5,471 nucleotides of DNA from assembly GCA_030540495.1 (NCBI GenBank), contig JAUNWC010000125.1, forward strand, positions 1 through 5,471. The letters run 5' to 3'. Source of the DNA: Bacteroidota bacterium (lineage in GTDB: Bacteria; Bacteroidota; Bacteroidia; Bacteroidales; P3). Positions 1-5,471 of the stretch are shown here, piece by piece (positions within the stretch are counted from its first letter, which is position 1; every line of letters begins with the position of its first letter). The position numbers and the translations under genes were made by a program. The notes below the pieces were generated by a model. It did not search any database, was not told where the DNA came from, and was given only the letters and a program-made list of their open reading frames with translations.

Positions 1-71
1 TATTTTTTTTTTTTTAGGCTTTTATTATATAATTTAAACACAAATATTTTATTAAAATCAAACGTTTTTTT
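1..71. other. AT-rich non-coding tail downstream of the hexosaminidase gene
   Basis: This stretch lies after the stop codon of the minus-strand hexosaminidase gene and runs to the window edge. It is almost pure A/T, with a 13-base T run at 3-15 and a 9-base T run at 65-73 that overlaps the stop codon. A weak A/T-only hairpin (ATTTT-ATT-AAAAT, 46-58) is the only local symmetry. No GC-rich terminator stem, promoter or start of another gene can be supported here. The hexosaminidase transcript may end in this region, but the sequence does not show a convincing intrinsic terminator. Confidence 0.5.
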
Positions 72-2414
72 TTAATTTATTTCTATTTCATCAGCAAAAG
101 TATGAGCAGGATAGCCTTTGCCAGGATGATTCTCAGGGCAATTGCCTATGCTTTTGGCAAATATTCTTACGTAACGATATTTTTTGTCTTTGGTTTTTAA
201 GGAGGTGTTATTTGTTTGATAATTAACCACCTTAGGATTATCTTCTAATTCCTTTTGAGTTATTTCTCCTATGCTTAACCAGTCTTTTTTGTCATTGGAT
301 ACTAATATTTCCACACTTGTTGGCAAAAATATCCAAGAGCCCTCTTCGTTAAGAAAGTTTATAGATACAGAATTGATTTTTTCTTTTCCTTCCAAATCCA
401 AAACTACCTCATAGTCCTTGCCCAAAGTACCTACCCAACGGTCAAAACTTTTTTTGTTTCCTTTTAGTCCATCGGTTAGGGCGTATGCAGTACCTCCGCT
501 ATATTGAGGATTAACTTCCTTCATATCATATTTTTTGCCTGTGGCTTTGTTTATATGATACTCTGCCGTAAGAATAGGAGAAAAATGACGTTCATCTCTG
601 TAAGCAAAGGTTTTTAAAATCGTGTTTTTGTCCAAAGATATAGGCTTGTTATATACCTTTGATTTTGTGGTAGGCTCACTGCCGTCAAGTGTATAATAGA
701 TAGTACCTTTTGGCAAAGGAGAGGAAAGCGTTAGAAGTATCTTATTCTTTTTTCTTTCGCTAACAAGATTGACTGCAAAATGAGATTTTGAGTAATTAAC
801 TTTCATCATATCATAAGCATTAAGTAAGGTATTCAACCTCTGAACAAAAGAATCATAGTCTCTAACATCATCTTTGCTCCAAGCTCTTTCGCTCATAGCA
901 GCCAAGCGAGGGAAATCATTGTATTCCAAAAGCAAAGAGTCTTGTATGTATTCTGTCCAAGTACAAGCCTGCATACCCATTATATATTTTTTTGCTTTGC
1001 TTGTTTGCAAAATAGAAGCAATTGGCTCGTAGGTATATACTTTTTTCAAAGGAGTAAAACCTCCAAAACTCAAAGGCTCTGTGGCAGCAACTCCTTGATA
1101 AAAATTAAAATATAAATAAGCCGAAGGAACCATAATAGCATAATTGCCTTGTTTTGCAGCGTTTATTCCACCTTGTTCTCCCTGCCAAGACATTATAATA
1201 GGGTCTTTATCTACTCCTTTGTCAAGTATTTCGTCCCAACCTATGATTTTTCTGCCTTTGGTCTTCAGGTATTCTTCCACTCTATGAGTAAAATAACTTT
1301 GAAATTTATCCAAACTCAAACCTAAGCGTTGCATATTTGCTTTGCAAGTTGCACACTCAGCCCAACGAGTTGTAGGACATTCATCTCCTCCTATATGCAC
1401 ATATTCAGAAGGAAACAAAGCACAAACCTCGTCCAAAATATCTTCTATAAAACGAAAAGTAGCCTCTTTGCTACACATAACGTTTTCAAAAACTCCCCAA
1501 GTACAAATTACCTCTTCTTGCTCTCCTCTACAAGAAAACTCTGGATAAGCACTCATTGCAGCAGAAGCATGACCAGGTATTTCTATCTCGGGTATAATGT
1601 TTATATGCCTTTGTTTTGCATAAGCAACTATTTCTTTTATCTCCTCTTGAGTATAATAGCCTCCATATTCCTTGCCATCAAATTCGTGTTCCATTTCATC
1701 TTTGTCGCTATAATGCCCAATAAGAGTTTCTTTTCTTATACTTCCTTTTTGTGTAAGCAAAGGATATTTTTTTATTTCTATTCTCCAACCTTGGTCATCG
1801 GTCAAATGCCAATGAAAAGTATTGATTTTGTGAAAAGCAAGCAAATTAAGATATCTTTTTATATAATCCACAGAAAAGAAATGACGCGAGCAGTCTAAGT
1901 GTTTTCCCCTATAAGCAAAACGTGGATAATCCGTAATCTTTACACAAGGCAAAGTGTGACTAAAAGAAGTATATATAATTTTAGCAGTCTGAAAATCTGT
2001 GCCTAACATTTGCAATAGAGTTTCTATTCCATAAAAAACTCCAGTAGGAGTATTGGCAGAAATAAGTATTCTTCTCTCAGATATATCCAAAACATATCCC
2101 TCTTGTCCCAATTTGTTGTTATTAGATAAAGAGAGAATTATGCTGTTATCAAGATTGGCGGCTGAATTCTTTTTTGCCGTATATATTCCGTGTTCGTAAG
2201 TATCGCAATAGGTATAAAACAATTCTCTCAAATACTCAGCCTCGTTCATAAGGAGAGAGTCTCCCTCTGAAACAAAAATTCTAATATTAGGCAGTTTGAA
2301 AGAGAAACTACCTTTTTTTTCTATTATCTCCGCTGGTTGTGGTACTATGTTTATTTGTGCCTTAGCCCACACACAACAAGCAACAAAACATATAAGCAAC
2401 AATACTTTTTTCAT
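72..2414 (-). CDS. Secreted GH20 beta-N-acetylhexosaminidase with C-terminal F5/8-type domain
   Basis: A 780-residue glycoside hydrolase family 20 enzyme, expected to release terminal beta-linked GlcNAc/GalNAc from glycans by the retaining, substrate-assisted mechanism of the family. Residues 1-19 form a Sec signal peptide ending AKA before Q20, so the enzyme is exported to the periplasm or beyond. Residues ~20-160 fit the GH20 N-terminal alpha/beta domain and ~165-515 the TIM barrel. Visible active-site features are R169 in YRGKHLD, the HWHLTDDQGW block (201-210), PEIEIPGH (275-282), the catalytic pair D344-E345 in HIGGDE, W393 in GWDE, W409 in SWQG, and W486/E488 in CTWTEY. Residues ~565-622 (YYTLDGSEPT) resemble a chitobiase C-terminal beta domain. 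Residues ~640-780 resemble an F5/8 type C carbohydrate-binding domain. No type IX sorting domain is seen at the C-terminus. The gene appears full length and is transcribed divergently from the M23 peptidase gene. The start is the ATG giving the signal peptide, about 39 bases downstream of a good -7 element. Family call is secure; exact substrate is unknown. Confidence 0.96.
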   Translation of the reverse strand: MKKVLLLICFVACCVWAKAQINIVPQPAEIIEKKGSFSFKLPNIRIFVSEGDSLLMNEAEYLRELFYTYCDTYEHGIYTAKKNSAANLDNSIILSLSNNNKLGQEGYVLDISERRILISANTPTGVFYGIETLLQMLGTDFQTAKIIYTSFSHTLPCVKITDYPRFAYRGKHLDCSRHFFSVDYIKRYLNLLAFHKINTFHWHLTDDQGWRIEIKKYPLLTQKGSIRKETLIGHYSDKDEMEHEFDGKEYGGYYTQEEIKEIVAYAKQRHINIIPEIEIPGHASAAMSAYPEFSCRGEQEEVICTWGVFENVMCSKEATFRFIEDILDEVCALFPSEYVHIGGDECPTTRWAECATCKANMQRLGLSLDKFQSYFTHRVEEYLKTKGRKIIGWDEILDKGVDKDPIIMSWQGEQGGINAAKQGNYAIMVPSAYLYFNFYQGVAATEPLSFGGFTPLKKVYTYEPIASILQTSKAKKYIMGMQACTWTEYIQDSLLLEYNDFPRLAAMSERAWSKDDVRDYDSFVQRLNTLLNAYDMMKVNYSKSHFAVNLVSERKKNKILLTLSSPLPKGTIYYTLDGSEPTTKSKVYNKPISLDKNTILKTFAYRDERHFSPILTAEYHINKATGKKYDMKEVNPQYSGGTAYALTDGLKGNKKSFDRWVGTLGKDYEVVLDLEGKEKINSVSINFLNEEGSWIFLPTSVEILVSNDKKDWLSIGEITQKELEDNPKVVNYQTNNTSLKTKDKKYRYVRIFAKSIGNCPENHPGKGYPAHTFADEIEIN

Positions 2415-2448
2415 AAGTTTTTTAATAAATTATTAGAAATATTCAATT

Positions 2449-2483
2449 TTTGCAAAGATACAAAATTTTTTCTACTATCTTTG
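2449..2483 (+). promoter_or_regulatory. Bacteroidota-type promoter for the M23 peptidase gene
   Basis: TATCTTTG at 2476-2483 matches the TAnnTTTG -7 consensus exactly. TTTG at 2449-2452 can serve as the -33 element with a 23-bp spacer, at the long end of the accepted range. The predicted 5' leader is only about 20 bases to the ATG at 2510. The -33 element abuts the opposing -7 element of the hexosaminidase promoter, so the two promoters share DNA. Confidence 0.6.
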
Positions 2484-2484
2484 C
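2452..2484. repeat. Perfect 9-bp inverted repeat spanning the two divergent -7 elements
   Basis: GCAAAGATA (2452-2460) and TATCTTTGC (2476-2484) are exact reverse complements separated by 15 bp. Each arm contains the -7 element of one of the divergent genes, so the symmetry is at least partly explained by two similar promoters facing apart. It could also act as a palindromic protein-binding site; the sequence alone cannot tell. Confidence 0.7.
2453..2460 (-). promoter_or_regulatory. Bacteroidota-type -7 promoter element for the hexosaminidase gene
   Basis: Read on the minus strand this is TATCTTTG, a perfect match to the Bacteroidota -7 consensus TAnnTTTG, followed by CA. It would start transcription roughly 30 bases before the hexosaminidase ATG. 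A matching -33 TTG is not seen at 17-23 bp spacing; the expected place holds TTTTAGC instead. The element match is seen; promoter activity is inferred. Confidence 0.6.
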
Positions 2485-2509
2485 TAAAATTTAATACAAG
2501 TTTCTTTAT

Positions 2510-4225
2510 ATGTTCAACAAAATGGTTTATAGACTTATACTTATTCTTTTCTCTCTACTTTTTATTGTATCTAACAATGTTTATTCTCAAACAGATAACA
2601 AAAACACTTTTACCTCTCCTTTATCCATTCCTTTGTATTCCACAGGAAGTTTTGCCGAACTTAGGGGCTCACATTTTCATTCTGGTTTGGATATAAGAAC
2701 TTTTGGCAAAACAGGATACTATGTTTATGCTCCAAAAGAAGGCTATGTTTCTCGCATAAAAGTACAAGCCTATGGAGGAGGCAAAAATTTATATATTACC
2801 CATCCCAATGGTTACACCACTGTATATATGCATTTGGAAAGATATTGCGGAGAGATAGAGAAATTTGTAAAAGAATATCAGTACAAAAATCAAGTTTATG
2901 AATTTGACTATACTTTTCAGAAACCAAAAATATATGTAAAACAACAAGATACCATTGCCATTACGGGGGAGAGTGGAGCAGTGGCAGGACCTCATTTGCA
3001 TTTTGAGATAAGAAAAACCACCACAGAAAACCCTATAAATCCTTTATTATTTTTGGACATACAAGATACCGTCGCTCCATATATAGAGGCTATTGCAATA
3101 ACTCCACTAAGAGGAGCGAGTGTGGAAAACTCTTCTAACGACAAAATAATAAACCTTCTAAAAAACACTTCTTTTCGTTTGGGAGATACTCTTTCGTGCT
3201 TGGGTAAAGTATTCTTTTCCATACTTGCTTTTGACCCGTCTTTGAACTCTTCTATGAAAAATGGAGTCCTTAATTATGAACTATATGCCAACGAAAAAAA
3301 GATTTTTTCTCATAAAATCAACGAATTTTCTTTTGCAAACTATGGCTTTGTGGATGCGGTAATAAACTATCCTCTGTATATAAAAACAGGCAAACGTTAT
3401 CTTTCCTCACAACTATTGGAAAATGGCAAACTGCCATACAATTCCTATTCTAACAACGGAATAATAGAAGTAAAAAAAGATTCGGTTTATAAAATAGAAT
3501 GGAAACTCTCTGATATAAAAAACAATACAACCTCTTTCTATTTCTATCTTATAGGCTCTCAAAACGACTCTGCCTTAAAAAATCAAACACTAAAACCTAA
3601 AGTAAAGCGAATAAAGTGTTTGGAAAATTCTGTTTATAGGGCATCGGATAGTAGTAGTTTTGTTTTTACAAAAGATTGTTTGTATCAAAGTATTGATTTG
3701 GAACATTATGAACGCAAGGGAACATATTCCAACGTACATACTTTGCACAATATTTTTGAGCCAGTAAAGAAGAAATTTACTATAAGAATAAAGCCATATA
3801 AGATTGATAACAAATTGAAAGACAAATATCTCGTGGTAAAAATAAATAATAAAGGCAAAATTTCTTCACTTGGAGGAGGTCTAAAAAATGGTTTTGTGGA
3901 AACAAAAGTAGGAGATTTTGGAGTTTTTGCCGTTTGGATAGATACTACCACTCCACAAATAAAAGCATTGAATTTCAAAGACAAAAAACAATTGTCAAAG
4001 AATCAAAAGACTTTACAAGTAAAGATTAGCGACAATTTAAGCGGTGTAGCCTCATATAATGCTTATCTTAATGGAGAATGGGTACTTATGGAATACGATG
4101 GCAAAAGAGCAAAACTTACCTATACCATAGACGAAAAATTAAAAAAAGGCTCCAATACTCTTAAAATAGTAGTCAAGGACAAAAAAAATAACACAAAAAC
4201 CACAACATACAACATAATAAGATAA
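2510..4225 (+). CDS. Exported M23 family zinc metallopeptidase with C-terminal Ig-like domain
   Basis: A 571-residue peptidase of the lysostaphin/LytM type (M23), a family that mostly cleaves peptide cross-links or stems in peptidoglycan. Residues 1-26 are a signal peptide (hydrophobic core ~9-20, likely cut VYS before Q27), so the product acts in the envelope. The M23 domain covers ~45-170. Zinc ligands H57 and D61 lie in HFHSGLD and H164 in PHLHFE; the catalytic histidines are H108 (VYMHLE) and H162. All five are present, so the enzyme should be active. The gap between H108 and H162 is about 20 residues longer than in LytM, with a Tyr/Lys-rich insert. Residues ~180-475 are a beta-rich region with no family I can name. 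Residues ~479-571 look Ig-like (DNLSGVASYNAYLNGEW). No type IX sorting signal is evident. The ATG at 2510 is chosen because of its spacing from the promoter; an in-frame ATG at 2522 would also leave a usable signal peptide. porQ follows 77 bp downstream on the same strand and may be co-transcribed. The cleavage target is inferred, not shown. Confidence 0.94.
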   Translation: MFNKMVYRLILILFSLLFIVSNNVYSQTDNKNTFTSPLSIPLYSTGSFAELRGSHFHSGLDIRTFGKTGYYVYAPKEGYVSRIKVQAYGGGKNLYITHPNGYTTVYMHLERYCGEIEKFVKEYQYKNQVYEFDYTFQKPKIYVKQQDTIAITGESGAVAGPHLHFEIRKTTTENPINPLLFLDIQDTVAPYIEAIAITPLRGASVENSSNDKIINLLKNTSFRLGDTLSCLGKVFFSILAFDPSLNSSMKNGVLNYELYANEKKIFSHKINEFSFANYGFVDAVINYPLYIKTGKRYLSSQLLENGKLPYNSYSNNGIIEVKKDSVYKIEWKLSDIKNNTTSFYFYLIGSQNDSALKNQTLKPKVKRIKCLENSVYRASDSSSFVFTKDCLYQSIDLEHYERKGTYSNVHTLHNIFEPVKKKFTIRIKPYKIDNKLKDKYLVVKINNKGKISSLGGGLKNGFVETKVGDFGVFAVWIDTTTPQIKALNFKDKKQLSKNQKTLQVKISDNLSGVASYNAYLNGEWVLMEYDGKRAKLTYTIDEKLKKGSNTLKIVVKDKKNNTKTTTYNIIR

Positions 4226-4302
4226 GAAGAAAAACAAGGAGAGTAGAATAATAAAAACAAAGTTTTTAAGTTATTATATATGCAAAACTAAAAAAGAAAA
4301 AG
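4226..4302 (+). promoter_or_regulatory. AT-rich spacer before porQ with a weak hairpin and a degenerate -7 element
   Basis: The spacer contains a 7-bp, nearly all A/T stem (TAAAAAC-AAA-GTTTTTA, 4252-4268) with no following T run, so it is a poor terminator. TATATATG at 4275-4282 differs from the TAnnTTTG -7 consensus at one fixed position and has no obvious -33 partner. An A-rich stretch (4286-4302) sits just before the porQ ATG, as is common where Shine-Dalgarno pairing is not used. porQ may be read from the M23 promoter, from this weak site, or both. Confidence 0.3.
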
Positions 4303-5340
4303 ATGTTTAAGGGTATTAAGATACTGTTTATTATAACCATACTTGTTTTTTGTAACAAATTTGCCTTTGCTCAATCTAAGGCAGGGCAGGAGGGGTTTGC
4401 TATACTTAACCTTTATAACTCTGCTCCCATGACGGCGAAGGGCTTAAACTTTGTGCCTCGTTTTATAGAAGACGCTCCCACCTCCATAGCCAATCCCGCA
4501 ACCCTTAACCCAACGCTAAACAACAGAATTTCCCTAACTTACACAGATATTTTTGCCGGCTCATATCAAGGTGCAATACATTATACTCGCACTTTTGAAA
4601 AATTTGGCAACTTTGGTTTTGCTTTACAATACATTAACTATGGAGAATTTCTTTTGACCGAAGAAAACGGCGATGTAATGGGAACTTTTTCTGCCCACGA
4701 CTATATGTTTAACATTGCTTGGGGCAAGCAAATAGAAAACAATATTTATTTGGGTATTAACTTCAAGCCAATGTTCTCCAAATACGAGTCCTATTCCTCT
4801 ACCACTTTGGCAGTGGATGTTTCTGCAATGTGGTCTTCACCCTCAAAAAGTTGGCAAATAGGAGCAGTATTAAAAAACATAGGCAGGCAAGTACAATCTT
4901 TTGCAAATCAGAGAGATACTTTGCCTTTGGACTTGCAAATAGGAGTTTCTAAGAAGTTTAAGCACGCTCCTATAGTTTTATACATAGTGGCTGACAATCT
5001 TACTCAGTGGGATATAAGAGGGGACGATGCTTTGAACCCTCGCACAAGCAAAGAGTTGGACGGAAGCGAAACAACGGAAAGTTCTTTTTCTGCCTTTATG
5101 GACAAGGGTTTTAGGCATTTAAGATTTGCCATAGACATACTTCCGAGCAAATATTTGAATCTTTCTTTGGGTTATTCTTACAGACAAAGAAAAGAAATGG
5201 CAGTAACAGATGCTTTCTCTTTGACTGGACTGTCCTATGGTTTCCAAGTGTTTTACAAAAACTATACCATAGCCTATGCTCGTAGCGAATACCATAACTA
5301 TGGTAGTCCAAACTACATTACCCTAAGTTATAAATTCTAA
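4303..5340 (+). CDS. porQ: Type IX secretion system outer-membrane protein PorQ
   Basis: A 345-residue protein matching PorQ in length and pattern. In Porphyromonas gingivalis, PorQ belongs to the outer-membrane attachment module (with PorU, PorV and PorZ) that removes sorting signals and anchors type IX cargo to the surface; it is thought to hold PorZ. Residues 1-23 are a signal peptide ending AFA before Q24. The mature start (GQEGFAILNLYNSA, ~28-41) and the SIANPATLNP motif (61-70) are family signatures, followed by alternating beta strands such as LQYINYGEF (108-116) and LSLGYSYRQRKE (~287-297). The chain ends in a strand finishing with Phe (YITLSYKF), typical of outer-membrane barrels; PorQ is FadL-like in fold. 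A polar stretch at ~238-266 is probably a surface loop. The gene appears intact. It lies 77 bp after the M23 gene, and its stop codon directly touches a repeat region. In other Bacteroidota I recall cmk often lying next to porQ; here no gene follows for at least 131 bp. A different PorV/PorQ-type barrel protein is the main alternative. Confidence 0.87.
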   Translation: MFKGIKILFIITILVFCNKFAFAQSKAGQEGFAILNLYNSAPMTAKGLNFVPRFIEDAPTSIANPATLNPTLNNRISLTYTDIFAGSYQGAIHYTRTFEKFGNFGFALQYINYGEFLLTEENGDVMGTFSAHDYMFNIAWGKQIENNIYLGINFKPMFSKYESYSSTTLAVDVSAMWSSPSKSWQIGAVLKNIGRQVQSFANQRDTLPLDLQIGVSKKFKHAPIVLYIVADNLTQWDIRGDDALNPRTSKELDGSETTESSFSAFMDKGFRHLRFAIDILPSKYLNLSLGYSYRQRKEMAVTDAFSLTGLSYGFQVFYKNYTIAYARSEYHNYGSPNYITLSYKF

Positions 5341-5361
5341 CAGGCACAGGCACAGGCACAG
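5341..5361 (+). repeat. CAGGCA hexamer tandem repeat, 3.5 copies
   Basis: Three perfect CAGGCA units plus CAG follow the porQ stop codon without a gap. The third unit supplies the left arm of the first hairpin. Because each unit contains CAGGC, the single GCCTG at 5361-5365 can pair with any of the three copies, giving loops of 3, 9 or 15 bases. Confidence 0.85.
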
Positions 5362-5369
5362 CCTGTTTT
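5352..5369 (+). terminator. Hairpin 1 with short T run, possible porQ terminator
   Basis: ACAGGC-ACA-GCCTGT forms a perfect 6-bp stem with a 3-base loop, followed by TTT before ATAGG. It starts 12 bases after the porQ stop codon, where an intrinsic terminator would sit. The stem and T run are both short, so termination would be weak at best. The same module is repeated at 5428-5445, away from any gene end seen here, so a terminator role may be secondary to its being a repeat. Confidence 0.4.
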
Positions 5370-5374
5370 ATAGG
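5352..5374 (+). repeat. 23-bp hairpin-containing direct repeat, copy 1
   Basis: A hairpin (5352-5366) followed by TTTATAGG (5367-5374). It matches copy 2 at 5428-5450 in 21 of 23 positions, and both differences fall on the two partners of one stem base pair. Confidence 0.85.
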
Positions 5375-5390
5375 ACGCATAAGCGTGGTT

Positions 5391-5471
5391 ATAAGTTATT
5401 ATAGGTTAGGATAGGTTAGCATAAGTTACAGCCACAGGCTGTTTTATAGGTTAAGATAGGTTGGCATAGGT
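5391..5471 (+). repeat. ATARGTT decamer tandem array interrupted by a hairpin
   Basis: Decamers with consensus ATARGTTANN start at 5391, 5401, 5411 and 5421, then, after a hairpin, at 5446 and 5456, with a partial unit at 5466 cut by the window end. Units include ATAAGTTATT, ATAGGTTAGG, ATAGGTTAGC, ATAGGTTAAG and ATAGGTTGGC. The first five to seven bases are well kept and the last two or three vary. Confidence 0.8.
5428..5450 (+). repeat. 23-bp hairpin-containing direct repeat, copy 2
   Basis: ACAGCC-ACA-GGCTGT (5428-5442) is a perfect 6-bp stem with the same ACA loop as copy 1, again followed by TTTATAGG. It lies 76 bp after copy 1 and is embedded in the decamer array. Confidence 0.85.

Larger units (their letters stand above)
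5341..5471. repeat. Composite intergenic repeat region downstream of porQ (runs off the window)
   Basis: The region begins on the first base after the porQ stop codon and continues past the window end. It holds, in order, a CAGGCA hexamer tract, a 15-bp hairpin, a small hairpin (ACGC-ATAA-GCGT, 5375-5386), a decamer array, a second 15-bp hairpin, and more decamers. The motif ATAGG or ATAAG recurs at 5370, 5379, 5391, 5401, 5411, 5421, 5446, 5456 and 5466. I see no open reading frame of useful length. Its base composition is richer in G and C than the other spacers in the window. It may be a REP/MITE-like element, a structured RNA, or a simple repeat that has expanded. Confidence 0.8.

Noticed and set aside
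3..15. 13-base T run as a terminator tail or phase-variable tract
   Set aside because: No GC-rich stem precedes it on the strand where it would be read as U, and no reading frame or promoter spacing that it could switch is visible in the window.
1329..1898. 189-codon open frame on the plus strand inside the hexosaminidase gene
   Set aside because: It lies wholly opposite the conserved GH20 catalytic domain, its translation has no recognisable domain, and it has no promoter of its own. It is an antisense shadow.
2355..2414. Possible lipoprotein signal (FVAC with Cys13) at the start of the hexosaminidase
   Set aside because: The residue at -3 is Phe and the hydrophobic stretch before Cys13 would be very short. 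The AKA site before Q20 is a better signal peptidase I site.
2337..2696. 119-codon plus-strand open frame bridging the divergent promoter region
   Set aside because: It overlaps both real gene starts in other frames and its composition (Phe, Tyr, Lys and Leu rich) is what AT-rich sequence gives by chance.
2992..3222. Minus-strand open frames opposite the M23 gene (also at 2789-3001 and 3706-3984)
   Set aside because: All lie opposite the intact peptidase gene, show no family features and look like chance frames.
4252..4268. Hairpin TAAAAAC-AAA-GTTTTTA between the M23 gene and porQ as an intrinsic terminator
   Set aside because: The stem is almost all A/T and has no T run after it, so it is too weak to call a terminator in such AT-rich sequence.
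5341..5471. CRISPR array in the repeat region after porQ
   Set aside because: The repeat units are 6 and 10 bp and contiguous, and the 23-bp copies are 53 bp apart with decamer repeats, not unique spacers, between them.

Overview
The window is AT-rich and comes from a member of the Bacteroidota. It carries porQ, a type IX secretion gene known only from that phylum. Its promoters match the Bacteroidota -7 element TAnnTTTG, no gene has a clear Shine-Dalgarno sequence, and two of the three signal peptides end in AxA followed by Gln, a common pattern in this phylum. The genus cannot be fixed from the sequence. An uncultured, low-GC, Bacteroidales-like or related lineage is a reasonable guess.

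Layout: positions 1-71 are AT-rich non-coding sequence downstream of the first gene. Positions 72-2414 (minus strand) encode a secreted GH20 beta-N-acetylhexosaminidase with a chitobiase-C-like beta domain and a C-terminal F5/8-type carbohydrate-binding-like domain. The 95-bp spacer 2415-2509 is a compact divergent promoter region with two back-to-back -7 elements that form a perfect 9-bp inverted repeat. Positions 2510-4225 (plus) encode an exported M23 zinc metallopeptidase with a complete catalytic set. After a 77-bp AT-rich gap, 4303-5340 (plus) encodes PorQ, an outer-membrane beta-barrel protein of the type IX secretion system. All three genes look intact.

The last 131 bases (5341-5471) hold no gene but are densely structured and run off the window. 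Directly after the porQ stop codon there are 3.5 copies of the hexamer CAGGCA. Then come two 15-bp hairpins 76 bp apart that differ only by a compensatory swap of one base pair, and an array of ATARGTT-type decamers. The second hairpin sits inside this array and its removal would restore the 10-bp register exactly. This is the most unusual part of the window and resembles an intergenic palindromic repeat family (REP/MITE-like or structured RNA).

Together the three proteins act in the cell envelope: glycan trimming by the hexosaminidase, peptidoglycan or peptide cleavage by the M23 enzyme, and surface attachment of T9SS cargo by PorQ. The shared location is suggestive, but a functional link between them is not proven. 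No mobile element, CRISPR array, tRNA or rRNA gene was seen.
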